Below are positions 1 through 8,236 of a stretch of DNA of 32,599 bases, piece after piece. The number at the start of each line of letters is the position of its first letter. Position 1 is the stretch's first letter. Position numbers and translations under genes: made by a program. The DNA is from Chloroflexaceae bacterium (GTDB taxonomy: Bacteria; Chloroflexota; Chloroflexia; Chloroflexales; Chloroflexaceae), in the NCBI GenBank assembly GCA_012034075.1, contig JAAURD010000030.1, forward strand, positions 1-32,599. The letters run 5' to 3'. The notes under the pieces were generated by a model. The model did no database searches and was not told the DNA's origin. It saw only the letters and a program-made list of their open reading frames with translations.

Positions 1-529
1 ATTTCCTACAGCCGTGCGAATCACGACGAGAGCATCGATTTTATCGATGACACCAGCTACACCATCAAATTACCTGCCCGGCGCCCTCTGGCCCGAATAC
101 TCGGTCTATGATCTCACCGGCTACGGCCTGTACCCATCCCATTTGGTGCTTGAAGATGGCCGCCTTCTGGAGGATGTGCCGGCTGCGGAATGGGCTGCCG
201 TACCAGAAATTGCCGAGAAGCGTTTAAGCACCGGCCCCTACCGCCTGGTGGAATGGGAAAAGGGACAACGCATGGTGTTTGAAGCCAACCCGCATTTTTA
301 TCTCGGTGAACCAGGTATCCCCAACGTCACCATTGTCTTTTTTGAAGATACCAACCAGGCGGTTGCCCAGTTGCTCAGTGGCAGTATTGATGTGTTAGGT
401 TCGGAGACGCTGGCAGCTGGTCCCGAGGTTGAGACGGTGCTGGCTGCCGCCGAACAGGGCGAAATCCAGGCTTATACGTTTGCCAGCCCTTCGTGGGAGC
501 ATCTGGATATGAATCTGTTTACGCGATAG
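1..529 (+). pseudogene. Solute-binding protein (SBP_bac_5, peptide/nickel ABC type), broken fragment
   Basis: This is the interior of an extracellular substrate-binding protein of an ABC transporter, the lipoprotein that delivers peptides or similar solutes to a permease. Family signals are the segment LSTGPYRLVEWEKGQRMVFE followed by NPHFYLGEPGIPNV, and the run DTNQAVAQLLSGSIDVLG near 355-400. The gene begins before the window. Two defects are visible. Bases 1-70 read sensibly in frame 1 (ending DDTSYTIK), while from about 73 the homologous reading continues in frame 2 (YLPGALWPEY), so one base is inserted or two are missing near 70-73. The protein then stops at 529 after WEHLDMNLFTR, well short of the usual C-terminal half. 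No permease genes follow. I infer a decayed or assembly-damaged gene. The family call is confident; the substrate is unknown. Confidence 0.72.
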
Positions 530-581
530 GTGGTATAGCGAGTCCGAGAAGATTAACGGGTATTTTAGCTTATATGTAGGT

Positions 582-622
582 AAAATACAGAGATGTGTAG
601 CTTCACGCCATGCATCTCTGTA
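582..622 (-). terminator. Rho-independent terminator of the small RHH-like unit
   Basis: A perfect 10-bp inverted repeat (586-595 with 613-622, TACAGAGATG on the minus strand) surrounds a 17-nt loop. On the minus strand it is followed at once by TTTT. It lies 8 bp past the last stop codon of the small minus-strand reading frame at 630, and so closes that transcription unit. Confidence 0.7.
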
Positions 623-629
623 CCTTCCG

Positions 630-935
630 CTATCGATACAGATGAGCATATTCTTCTTCAAAGATTTGCTGCCGAAGTGTTCGTAGATACATGCTCAGAT
701 CATCAGGATCGGCCGGGACATCGAGTTTGCCGCTGCTATGGATGCGGTTTTGGATCGCAGTAACACCGTTAGCAAACGTTTGTTGTGGAGACCACTATGC
801 GAGTAAGCGTGTTATCACGGTAGGTACATCCGTTTGCAATGCTAGAGCCAGCGACTGTATTTGCTGCCCAAGAACAACAGGCCGTTCTACGGTAATGGTT
901 GTGGGATCAACGGCCTCTGCGCTTGGATGCTGCAT
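630..935 (-). pseudogene. Small ribbon-helix-helix-like protein with an in-frame TAG
   Basis: An ATG at 935 opens a 46-codon frame ending at TAG (795-797). The product has a short beta-like stretch (TTITVERPVV, residues 12-21) followed by helices LGQQIQSLALAL and VPTVITRLLA, the spacing of CopG/Arc ribbon-helix-helix DNA-binding antitoxins. The same frame stays open after the TAG for 54 more plausible codons (contains GKLDVPADPDDLSMYLRTL and EEEYAHLYR) to a second stop at 630. The simplest reading is a gene of about 101 codons interrupted by an amber codon, for example CAG to TAG; a genuine 46-residue protein is possible. A promoter upstream and a terminator downstream frame it exactly. No toxin partner is visible. 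The RHH assignment is by pattern only. Confidence 0.45.
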
Positions 936-1007
936 TGGGTTGTACTGCTCTCATTTCATGCTGGTTCGTCCTGTTCTCGGTAAGTGCCGAAGGCGAGCCC
1001 TATGTTC

Positions 1008-1036
1008 ATGATACCATGATTGCTCGCGCTTCACAA
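1008..1036 (-). promoter_or_regulatory. Promoter of the small RHH-like unit
   Basis: Read on the minus strand: TTGTGA (1036-1031), a 17-nt spacer, then TATCAT (1013-1008) preceded by TGG, an extended -10. The predicted start of transcription near 1001 leaves a leader of about 65 nt before the ATG at 935. Confidence 0.5.
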
Positions 1037-1057
1037 CCCGAATAGCCGCTGGCGGGG

Positions 1058-2212
1058 CTACCACCGACACTCCATCGGCTCTTGCGCCTGCGCATACACC
1101 CGCTCAAACTCGGCGATATACTGCTGGGCGAGCAATGGGTCATCAATGATCAACAGGTTTTCGTCATTGGTATCTTCCGCGCGACCAGTAAAATTATAGG
1201 AGCCGGTGATCACGGTGGCCTCATCAATGATGATAACCTTGTGGTGCATGGTGTAGCAGTTCCCATCTTCGTACACGGTGGCGCCAGCACCGCGCAAGTC
1301 GCTCAGCACCGACCCGGTGCCCCGCGCGTTGCGTCGTTCAAACACCCCCTGCACCAATACACCAGCCTGCCGGCGGGCAATCATCGCTCCCGCAATATCG
1401 CTGCTGGTAAAGGCAAACGCCAGAAACCGAATGCTGTGTTGCGCTCGCTCTAGGCGCTCCAATACATGCACGGCAACGCCATCCTGGGGCGCAAAATAGG
1501 TCTCAATCTGTCTATCGCCGTACTCCACCAGCGGAAAGGGTGTTTGGGTGATTTTATCATTCCCAAACGTGTTATTGAACATTTGTTCAAATTCAACCGT
1601 GTAATTCAGCACCACCGGAGGCAGGGTGATGCGCAAAAGATTATTATTATTGCGATAGGTACCATTGTTGGTAACATTCCAGGAGCCAGTCCAGAGCAGG
1701 GTATGATCAATCACCAGAAACTTGCTATGCAAAAAGGCGGTGCTATCCTCCCATGCAATCGGAATGCCCGCATGCTCCAGCAGCCCAGCCCAGAGTGCCA
1801 TCTCCGGCTCATGCAGCACCTCGCGGTCAAGCGCGAGACGCACCAGCACCCCGCGCTTGCGGGCATGCAGCAATGCCTCGGCCACGCTCATCAAGTTATA
1901 TTCAAACGCAGCAACATCAACCTGGTGCTGGGCCGCATTGATATCGGCTACCAGTGCCGCTTCATAATCGGGCATCACGCGCTCTTCGGCAATATCGGGG
2001 TAGACCAGGGTTGGCGTGGTAAAAAAGACGCGAACGATTCCATCGCGTAATGGTGGCGGGGTCGGACGTAGAGCAACTGGGATCATCCGTTCCGCCACGA
2101 CGAGCGCCACCAGAAGCAGCAGTCCGGCCATAAGCCACCATACCGATATGCGTTGTGCTGGCTGGACTGGTCGGAGTGGCGGTCGTTTACGCCTGGTCCT
2201 GCCCGTAGACAT
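1058..2212 (-). CDS. Membrane-anchored phospholipase D-fold protein (two HKD motifs)
   Basis: A 384-residue protein of the phospholipase D/nuclease superfamily, whose members hydrolyse or transfer phosphodiester bonds in lipids or nucleic acids. A basic N-terminus is followed by one hydrophobic segment at about residues 24-41, so the catalytic part should sit outside the membrane. Both catalytic motifs are complete: HSK followed by D at 162-169, with downstream TGSWNVT, and H323-x-K325 followed by D330, with downstream TGSYNFT. Two HKD copies in one chain match the usual pseudo-dimeric enzyme. It is the last gene of a minus-strand operon, starting 6 bp after the stop of the DUF2071 gene. Whether it acts on phospholipid (cardiolipin synthase-like) or on DNA cannot be told from sequence. 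Confidence 0.88.
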   Translation of the reverse strand: MSTGRTRRKRPPLRPVQPAQRISVWWLMAGLLLLVALVVAERMIPVALRPTPPPLRDGIVRVFFTTPTLVYPDIAEERVMPDYEAALVADINAAQHQVDVAAFEYNLMSVAEALLHARKRGVLVRLALDREVLHEPEMALWAGLLEHAGIPIAWEDSTAFLHSKFLVIDHTLLWTGSWNVTNNGTYRNNNNLLRITLPPVVLNYTVEFEQMFNNTFGNDKITQTPFPLVEYGDRQIETYFAPQDGVAVHVLERLERAQHSIRFLAFAFTSSDIAGAMIARRQAGVLVQGVFERRNARGTGSVLSDLRGAGATVYEDGNCYTMHHKVIIIDEATVITGSYNFTGRAEDTNDENLLIIDDPLLAQQYIAEFERVYAQAQEPMECRW

Positions 2213-2218
2213 TGGCGT

Positions 2219-2992
2219 TCAGGCTACCCGCTGCAGCGGCCAGACGAGCACCTGCTGGAACCGTGCAAAGTGTAGGAGCGGCTCAACTGCCGGTACATCG
2301 AGGCCCAGTGGTAGAGTCATCGTATTGTAGGTGATATCGGCCCAGGCTGCTTGCAACAACCATGGCGCGTGATGAATCTCGCCACAGGCGAGTCGCCCGG
2401 CGGCATCGGTCGTATAGAGGCAATAACGCTCGGTCAGCCAGTACACCAGTGAACCAGGTTGGGCCAGAAAGGGTGTGCCAACTGGCCCATAATGTGCCTG
2501 CAAGCCGATAACCGGTTGTGCAGGCACCCTGCGCTGGCTGCTATAGGCACTTCCCTGTTGCTTCATACGTGCTTGAAAATAGGGTAATTGAAACCACGCA
2601 CGGGCAATCAAAACGGCTGCTAGCTGACCGGCATCGAGGCTAAAAAAGAAGACGCCGGGCTTATCGCGGTGTCTAACATACGTGCGTACATTCAACTCAG
2701 GAAACGCTGAGAGACCGCGAACTGACGGGGTCAGACGCAAGCGCACGCCACTCATACGGAAGGGCACCACGCCAATCCATGCCTGGTCGTCAAAGGTATC
2801 CAGATCAAGACCGGCTGGCAGCAGGCGTTCCAGACGTTCTCGCGTAGATGGTTCGTTCAATGGCCAGTGGCCAAAGAGCAGATCGTGCCAGCGCTGGACC
2901 ATCACCCATGGTCGTGCTGGCAGCGGCCATGGGCGATGGGTGTCATCCAGTTGTCGTCGTAAAGGCATAAGTTTTTCCCGCTGTCTGTTCAT
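2219..2992 (-). CDS. DUF2071 / YqjF family protein
   Basis: A 257-residue soluble protein matching the DUF2071 (YqjF) family, which has no established biochemical role. Recognisable family features are WVMVQRWHDLLFGHWPL near residues 29-45, the WIGVVPF segment, ELNVRTYV followed by KPGVFFFSLDA near 100-122, and LPYFQARM. The chosen ATG lies 2 bp after the stop of the ATP-grasp gene, with a modest GAAGAG ribosome-binding site; a second in-frame ATG eight codons later (MPLRRQL) is an alternative. The close packing with both neighbours indicates one mRNA. Function is unknown. Confidence 0.8.
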   Translation of the reverse strand: MNRQREKLMPLRRQLDDTHRPWPLPARPWVMVQRWHDLLFGHWPLNEPSTRERLERLLPAGLDLDTFDDQAWIGVVPFRMSGVRLRLTPSVRGLSAFPELNVRTYVRHRDKPGVFFFSLDAGQLAAVLIARAWFQLPYFQARMKQQGSAYSSQRRVPAQPVIGLQAHYGPVGTPFLAQPGSLVYWLTERYCLYTTDAAGRLACGEIHHAPWLLQAAWADITYNTMTLPLGLDVPAVEPLLHFARFQQVLVWPLQRVA

Positions 2993-2994
2993 CG

Positions 2995-3993
2995 CTACTC
3001 TTCTTTTTTCTTGCGGCTCGCCTTGCGTTTACCCGTACTGGCGGGTGTGCGTTGCGTTAGCTGCACCAGTTTGCCCAGATTGACATCGCGTATGGTCTGA
3101 CGCCGACCACGTGCCAGTTCGATAGTAAAATCGACAATCGTCTTTACCACCCAGTCAAAATAATAGGGCGTGATTGAGTTCACATCAAAATCAGGTATCG
3201 GGTTCACAAAATCCATCACATAGATTTGATCGCCGCGGATAGCGCAATCGACTGCGTTAATATCGTAGCCGAGCGCACGGGTCAATGTCAGTGTGTGATC
3301 GATCACCTGTTCCGATTCATCCTCGGTGAGATAATCTTCATCCAGAAAATAACTGTTGGTGAAGGTGCCATCCGGATCATAGCGGATGCATATGGCATGT
3401 TCCTGACCAATACAGATACAACGAACATATTTATCCCAGGTGAGGAACTCTTGCAGCATCATTGCTTCAGTACCTGTCTGGTTGTAGGTGCTCCAGATAT
3501 CCTCAAGTGTATGAATAGGCGGCAAGCGACCAAACATATCGCCCCAGACCGGACGTAAAACCACCGGGAAGCCGCCCAGATAGTTCACAAATTCTTCCCA
3601 GGGGAGCGGATAGATCAGGTGATTGTGGAGCGATGATTCGATGCCCTCACGATACGAATGGGATGGCAGGGCAACACTGCGTGGGTGCAAAATACCCATT
3701 TCGGTTGCCAGGCTCGCTGCAAGAAAGCGGTCATCAGCACCACAGCAAAACGGGTTATTGATGACAGTCGAACCAGACATCATAGCCGTTTTGAGAAAGG
3801 TGCGATAATAGGGCACCTCATGGCTAATGCGATCAATAATGACATCATACTCGCATACTTCCGCCATACGTGTGCCCCCCAGTCGGACAAATTCGGCACT
3901 GACGCCGCTACTCCGTCGATTTACCTCTTCGATGAAAGCTGGCGGCCAGGACCATTCGCGTCCGGTCAAAACCCCGATTTTTTTTCTTGTCAC
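2995..3993 (-). CDS. ATP-grasp (RimK-like) protein, function unknown
   Basis: A 332-residue protein resembling the ATP-grasp fold, used by carboxylate-amine ligases. The nucleotide-binding strand reads FPVVLRPVWGD (residues 142-152), where most family members have Lys in place of Arg147. The metal-binding end of the fold is recognisable as YVMDFVNPIPDFD (258-270), with D261 and N264 in the usual D/E-x-x-N arrangement. The C-terminus is a basic tail ending in KKKEE. The start is GTG, chosen because GAGGAG sits 7 nt upstream. It is first in a three-gene operon with DUF2071 and phospholipase D-fold genes. The substrate is unknown. The Arg substitution leaves open whether it ligates anything or only binds nucleotide. 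Confidence 0.75.
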   Translation of the reverse strand: MTRKKIGVLTGREWSWPPAFIEEVNRRSSGVSAEFVRLGGTRMAEVCEYDVIIDRISHEVPYYRTFLKTAMMSGSTVINNPFCCGADDRFLAASLATEMGILHPRSVALPSHSYREGIESSLHNHLIYPLPWEEFVNYLGGFPVVLRPVWGDMFGRLPPIHTLEDIWSTYNQTGTEAMMLQEFLTWDKYVRCICIGQEHAICIRYDPDGTFTNSYFLDEDYLTEDESEQVIDHTLTLTRALGYDINAVDCAIRGDQIYVMDFVNPIPDFDVNSITPYYFDWVVKTIVDFTIELARGRRQTIRDVNLGKLVQLTQRTPASTGKRKASRKKKEE

Positions 3994-4033
3994 CGGTCTT
4001 CTCCTCGGTGTGTGCCTTATACGCCTGGTGACG

Positions 4034-4074
4034 ATTCTACCATATTATGCGACACCTGATAGAACTGGTATAAT
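4034..4074. promoter_or_regulatory. Back-to-back extended -10 promoters between divergent genes
   Basis: On the plus strand TATAAT (4069-4074) is preceded by TGG, an extended -10, about 80 bp before the gene at 4154. On the minus strand TAGAAT (4039-4034) is also preceded by TGG and faces the ATP-grasp gene starting at 3993. Neither has a good -35 box, which is tolerable for extended -10 promoters. The two would compete for polymerase. Confidence 0.45.
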
Positions 4075-4153
4075 AGCCGTCATCATGATGGTCAGCGTTG
4101 CCACAGGCTTGTCTGCCGCCAGACTTGCCCCAACAGATTGATATGAGAGACGG

Positions 4154-4450
4154 ATGTGCATGAACTTGGAACCAAAACTGCTGACCGTTGATATTTTCCG
4201 CCCAGAATATGGACGACGCTACTCATCATTGCCCGTGGATAGCCTCGATCGTCGCGGATTTATGATCGATTGTACCGATACCTATATGAGTCCCGAACGC
4301 TATGATCTCTGCCCTGGGGATATTGTGCGCTGGTTCACTGAAGATGGGTATCTCCAGGCAACACTCAGTAGTGTTGAACGAACGGAAACCCATGTGTATG
4401 TCACTGTACAAGGCACAAAATTGCTCTCGCCGGATTTTTTTCCATATTAA
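4154..4450 (+). CDS. Small hypothetical protein
   Basis: A 98-residue protein without a domain I recognise. It has no membrane segment or signal peptide and mixes short beta-like stretches (LLTVDIF, GFMIDCT, GDIVRWF, HVYVTVQGTKLL), suggesting a compact beta-rich fold. The ATG at 4154 follows a weak GAGAG; a second ATG two codons later is equally possible. It has its own upstream extended -10 promoter and is followed by 380 bp without a gene, so it appears monocistronic. Codon use resembles its neighbours, which supports it being real. Confidence 0.55.
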   Translation: MCMNLEPKLLTVDIFRPEYGRRYSSLPVDSLDRRGFMIDCTDTYMSPERYDLCPGDIVRWFTEDGYLQATLSSVERTETHVYVTVQGTKLLSPDFFPY

Positions 4451-4514
4451 CGCTGGCCCTGATTTGTATCACGGTGATGATCGGTGGGCTCCGATTGTTT
4501 CATCAATTTGTCAC

Positions 4515-4735
4515 TGGACAGTCTTGGCCATGTGCGTTATAGTACAGTATGAGGGAATAAGAAACATCGCACTTGATTGCTGATTCGTATGGAGCCTGGT
4601 GTTGTGATGTCTGGTTTTTGGGGTTCTCCAGGGTACCAGTTCAGGGAATATCCTGAATCGGGGTATCATTATATCAAAACCAACGGTCATCTTTCGTACT
4701 AGTAGCCTCTTCCAATTTGGAAGAGGTGTTTTTAT
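4515..4735 (+). ncRNA. Candidate structured RNA or leader, promoter to terminator
   Basis: The 383-bp gap between the genes at 4154 and 4834 holds a good promoter, TGGACA (4515-4520), a 17-nt spacer and TATAGT (4538-4543). About 160 nt downstream is a textbook terminator (4706-4731). Transcription would start near 4550 and give an RNA of about 180 nt. Inside it are a 6-bp hairpin, TTCAGG with CCTGAA (4640-4657), and a possible CTGG/CCAG helix just before it. No convincing open reading frame is present. It may be a free small RNA, or a leader with premature termination controlling the response regulator that starts 100 nt after the terminator. I recognise no Rfam family. Confidence 0.4.
4706..4733 (+). 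terminator. Rho-independent terminator
   Basis: Perfect 8-bp stem CCTCTTCC (4706-4713) with GGAAGAGG (4719-4726), a 5-nt loop AATTT and a TGTTTTT tail. It is a strong intrinsic terminator on the plus strand. Confidence 0.8.
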
Positions 4736-4833
4736 GTCGTGCATGTATCTTGGTAGAGTTCTTATGATACTCATGAGGATACAACAATGCAGAAATGTTT
4801 GTATACGAGGAAATTAGATCTAAGGAGGCAATT

Positions 4834-5238
4834 ATGCGACCCGAAGACGCTTACATCATCGTGATTGAGGATAATGCCGATAATCTCCTGGTTGCAACCG
4901 ACATGTTACGTATGATCGGTGTGAAGTATATCAATTCACGTGCATCTGGTTTGCAGGGTATCAAACTAGCAGAAAGCATGCCCCAAGTTGATCTTATCTT
5001 GCTCGATATTCAGCTGCCCTATGAAGATGGTTATGCTGTCTTACAGAAAATTCGAGCTCATCCCAAACTGGCGCAGACGAAGGTGATTGCAGTTACGGCC
5101 AACGTCCTACCGCAAGATGAGCAGAAAGCACGCGAATCTGGTTTTGATGGGTTTATTGGCAAGCCGCTCGATTTTGAGCGATTCCCGCAGCAGATAGTAG
5201 CCATTCTGGCAGGAGAAACCGTCTGGCGTGCCCGTTAG
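4834..5238 (+). CDS. Single-domain response regulator (REC only)
   Basis: A 134-residue stand-alone receiver domain, the type that relays phosphate between kinases or binds partner proteins rather than DNA. The acidic pocket is IEDNAD at 11-16, the phosphorylated aspartate is D58 in LILLDIQLP, T88 lies in AVTAN and the conserved lysine is K110 in GKPLDF. No output domain follows. The start is fixed by an excellent AAGGAGG (4822-4828) five bases before the ATG at 4834; an upstream in-frame ATG at 4795 has no such site. The hybrid kinase begins 62 bp downstream on the same strand and is its likely partner. Confidence 0.9.
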   Translation: MRPEDAYIIVIEDNADNLLVATDMLRMIGVKYINSRASGLQGIKLAESMPQVDLILLDIQLPYEDGYAVLQKIRAHPKLAQTKVIAVTANVLPQDEQKARESGFDGFIGKPLDFERFPQQIVAILAGETVWRAR

Positions 5239-5300
5239 GAAACGGGCATACCAACTCTGTATGGCGCATATCAAAGAGGACCCGAAAGCGAGCATAACGT

Positions 5301-8186
5301 ATGAGCACGACTTCTGCATCTCCCTCAGAACCACCGATGGAACTGCCAGCGGCTCACTTCCCCCCGGTGAAACGGCTCAGCCTGGGTATCAAAGCCAATG
5401 CTATTATTGTGGCTGGGCTGGGTATCTTGCTGGTCATACTGCTCTTCCTTATCAACAACCGCATCGAGCAGTTGATTATCCAGGTTGGTCAGCGCGAGAT
5501 AGATGAAGTTATCACTGCTACCAGCATCAGGTTTGCCGAAATCAGCCAGGCCTTGCTTGAAGAGACCCGTTTATTAACCACCATGCCTGGGATGATCAAG
5601 GACTCTCGTTTTCAGCCCAACGCCTTTTGGCAATCGAACTGCCTCGCAGACCTCTATCCCCCTATCGCTCTGTTTGATCGGTCAGGCCAATGGGTTTTCG
5701 ATCTCGATCATACTTCACCATCGGGACTTACCCCAGATGCTGAAGCTGCATTAATCGCCGAGGTGTTGCAAGGACAGGAACGCCTATTAGCAATCCAAAA
5801 TGAACAAACTGCTCAACTCTGCCTGGTAGCAGCAGCACCCATTCGTGATACTGCGACTGATAAAGTTCTTGGCGGGATCCTCAATGCGAGAGCCATCGAT
5901 ACCGATATGCTCCAGTCAATCAATCAGGCATTCCCTCATGTTGGCATGTATCTGGTGCATGATGATGATGTCCTTGCCTTTGCGGTATCCGAAAGAGAAA
6001 GCAAATCACTTCCTGCTGCTCTACCACCGAATATTGGGTATGATCCCCCAGTTTCGGCAACCGCGGAGCATGCTTATACTGATCATGACCATGCGGATAA
6101 CAGCATATCAGATACGTTCAATGCCCATGACCCGGCACATATGGATCACGAAGCCATCTCGATCCTGCTCGATCCGGAAGTGCTGGCACAGACCAGTGCT
6201 GGTCAGCAGTGGATAACGGATCGTGCTATCACTCTTCATGGTGTTCCCCATATGTATGCTCAGATACCCCTCATCATCAACGGGAAGACCGAAGCTAGTC
6301 TGGGTCTCTTTGTGGGGTTAGCAGATATTGTGGCGTTTCAGCAACAGATGGTGATTAACCTGACCATGCTCTTTATCATCCTGGGCCTGATTGTTATGGT
6401 GATGATGTCTGGTGCAATTCACTATAGCGTGGTTCGTCCACTCCACCAGTTAAAAGCTGCCGTTTCCAGGATGAGCGAGGGCGATTACGATCAGCGGGTT
6501 ACAATCAACAGCGGTGATGAAATAGGCCAGCTGGGACATACAGTTAATACGATGGCAAGGCGTCTGGGGTATATGTATATAACTCTTGAACAACAGGTAG
6601 TAGAGCGCACCATTCAGTTGAAGCAAGCATTGGCTGAAGCGAGAGAAGCACGGGCCGCGGCTGAAGCGGCCAACAACCTCAAATCGCGTTTTATTGCCAA
6701 CATGTCTCATGAACTGCGTACCCCGCTCAACTCGATTATCAATTTTACGCGCATTGTAAGTAGCGGCTTACGTGGTCCCGTCACGTCAGAGCAGGTGGAC
6801 TATCTCAATCGCGTCCATGCCAGTGGGGAACACCTTCTTGGTCTGATCAACGATATTCTTGACATTGCCAAAATTGAGGCTGGACGGATGGAACTGCACA
6901 AAGAAACCATCGTCTATGGAGAGATGGTCCGCAGTACTCTGTCTACGGCCATGGGCCTGACCCGAGACAAGCCGATTGAACTGTTCCATGAGATTGCGCC
7001 CCATATACCCCATATTGAGGCCGACCATACACGCGTCCGCCAGATTTTGCTGAATCTGCTCTCCAACGCTGCTAAATTTACCGATGAAGGCAGCATTACG
7101 GTGCGTGTGTGGCAAGAGGATCAATCGATTATCACCAGTGTGAGCGATACCGGTATTGGCATTCCCGCCGATCAGCTTGAAACGATTTTTGAAGAGTTTC
7201 GGCAGGCCGATGAAGGGAGTGATCGCAGCTATCAAGGCACTGGTCTCGGCCTGTCGATCTGTCAGCGGTTAGTAACGATGCATGGTGGTCGGCTCTGGGT
7301 CGAGAGCGAAGTTGGTGTTGGTTCAACATTTACCTTCAGTCTCCCAATAAACGTTGTTGCAACGGTTACAACTGGTTCGGAAGTATCCTCTTTGACTATC
7401 ATCCCAGAACAGACAACTGCTCATTTGATCATCGTGATTGAGGATGATCCCTCAGCAATCGAAATTGTCGCCAACTACCTGCAACCTGATGGGTATACCA
7501 TCTATGGTGTGACAGACAGCCGCAAAGCGCTCGAAGTCATCCGCAAGGCACAGCCCATCGCCATCATTCTCGATATTCTCATGCCCCATCGTGATGGGTG
7601 GGAATTGCTGGTCGAACTCAAAGAGGCCCATGATTTGCGACACATTCCGGTGATTTGCTACACCATTGTCGATAAGCCTGCGCTTGGTCTGTCGTTGGGC
7701 GCCAGTGCCTATCTGATCAAGCCGATCCAGAAGGAAATGTTGCGCAAGACCGTGCAGAGTCTGGTTGGGCATCAAGGACATATTCTGGTCATTGATGATG
7801 ATCCTGCTGTGCGTGATATTGTACCCCGTTACCTGGGCAAAAATGGCTATTCTGTAGTCACTGCTGCCGACGGTAAGGAGGGTATGGACAAGATTGCAAC
7901 CAGCAAGCCGGATTTGGTTATTCTCGACCTGATGATGCCCGTAATGGACGGTTTTGCTGTGCTGAATGCACTTGATGCGACCCCCGAATATCGCACTATT
8001 CCGGTGCTAGTGTTGACCGCCCGTGACCTCACCAGTCAGGAACGACAGATGCTCACCGAGCGAGTCCAGGGCTTGCTGGCAAAATCAACCTATACGATTG
8101 AACAAATGTTCGATAACGTAAGAACCATTCTTCGTCATTCTCGGATAAACCGAGCAGAAAAAACCGAAGAGTTGGATGCAGATTAG
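5301..8186 (+). CDS. Hybrid sensor histidine kinase with two C-terminal receiver domains
   Basis: A 961-residue membrane kinase. Order: cytoplasmic N-terminus; membrane segment about 33-52; extracytoplasmic sensor about 53-350, Cache-like (strands such as IALFDRSGQWVFDL and LCLVAAAPI); membrane segment about 351-374; HAMP 375-430; coiled linker; HisKA with the phosphorylated His at H470 in MSHELRTPL; HATPase with N588 in LLSNAAKF, DTGIGIP and GTGLGLSI; then two receiver domains with phosphate-accepting D758 (ILDILMP, K807) and D876 (ILDLMMP, K928). The sensor contains a His-rich stretch at residues 257-283 that could bind metal. It follows the single-domain regulator on the same strand, suggesting a multistep phosphorelay. 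The signal is unknown. Confidence 0.93.
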   Translation: MSTTSASPSEPPMELPAAHFPPVKRLSLGIKANAIIVAGLGILLVILLFLINNRIEQLIIQVGQREIDEVITATSIRFAEISQALLEETRLLTTMPGMIKDSRFQPNAFWQSNCLADLYPPIALFDRSGQWVFDLDHTSPSGLTPDAEAALIAEVLQGQERLLAIQNEQTAQLCLVAAAPIRDTATDKVLGGILNARAIDTDMLQSINQAFPHVGMYLVHDDDVLAFAVSERESKSLPAALPPNIGYDPPVSATAEHAYTDHDHADNSISDTFNAHDPAHMDHEAISILLDPEVLAQTSAGQQWITDRAITLHGVPHMYAQIPLIINGKTEASLGLFVGLADIVAFQQQMVINLTMLFIILGLIVMVMMSGAIHYSVVRPLHQLKAAVSRMSEGDYDQRVTINSGDEIGQLGHTVNTMARRLGYMYITLEQQVVERTIQLKQALAEAREARAAAEAANNLKSRFIANMSHELRTPLNSIINFTRIVSSGLRGPVTSEQVDYLNRVHASGEHLLGLINDILDIAKIEAGRMELHKETIVYGEMVRSTLSTAMGLTRDKPIELFHEIAPHIPHIEADHTRVRQILLNLLSNAAKFTDEGSITVRVWQEDQSIITSVSDTGIGIPADQLETIFEEFRQADEGSDRSYQGTGLGLSICQRLVTMHGGRLWVESEVGVGSTFTFSLPINVVATVTTGSEVSSLTIIPEQTTAHLIIVIEDDPSAIEIVANYLQPDGYTIYGVTDSRKALEVIRKAQPIAIILDILMPHRDGWELLVELKEAHDLRHIPVICYTIVDKPALGLSLGASAYLIKPIQKEMLRKTVQSLVGHQGHILVIDDDPAVRDIVPRYLGKNGYSVVTAADGKEGMDKIATSKPDLVILDLMMPVMDGFAVLNALDATPEYRTIPVLVLTARDLTSQERQMLTERVQGLLAKSTYTIEQMFDNVRTILRHSRINRAEKTEELDAD

Positions 8187-8236
8187 ACCAGACATGCATT
8201 TATGTGAATCAACAGCAAGGTATGGAAGACGGCTCT

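Noticed and set aside
691-1011. 106-residue plus-strand reading frame
   Set aside because: Cys/Ser/Arg-rich composition without family features; it is antisense to the better-supported minus-strand RHH-like unit, which has a promoter and a terminator.
4795-4833. Upstream ATG for the single-domain response regulator
   Set aside because: No ribosome-binding site before it, whereas AAGGAGG is placed perfectly for the ATG at 4834.
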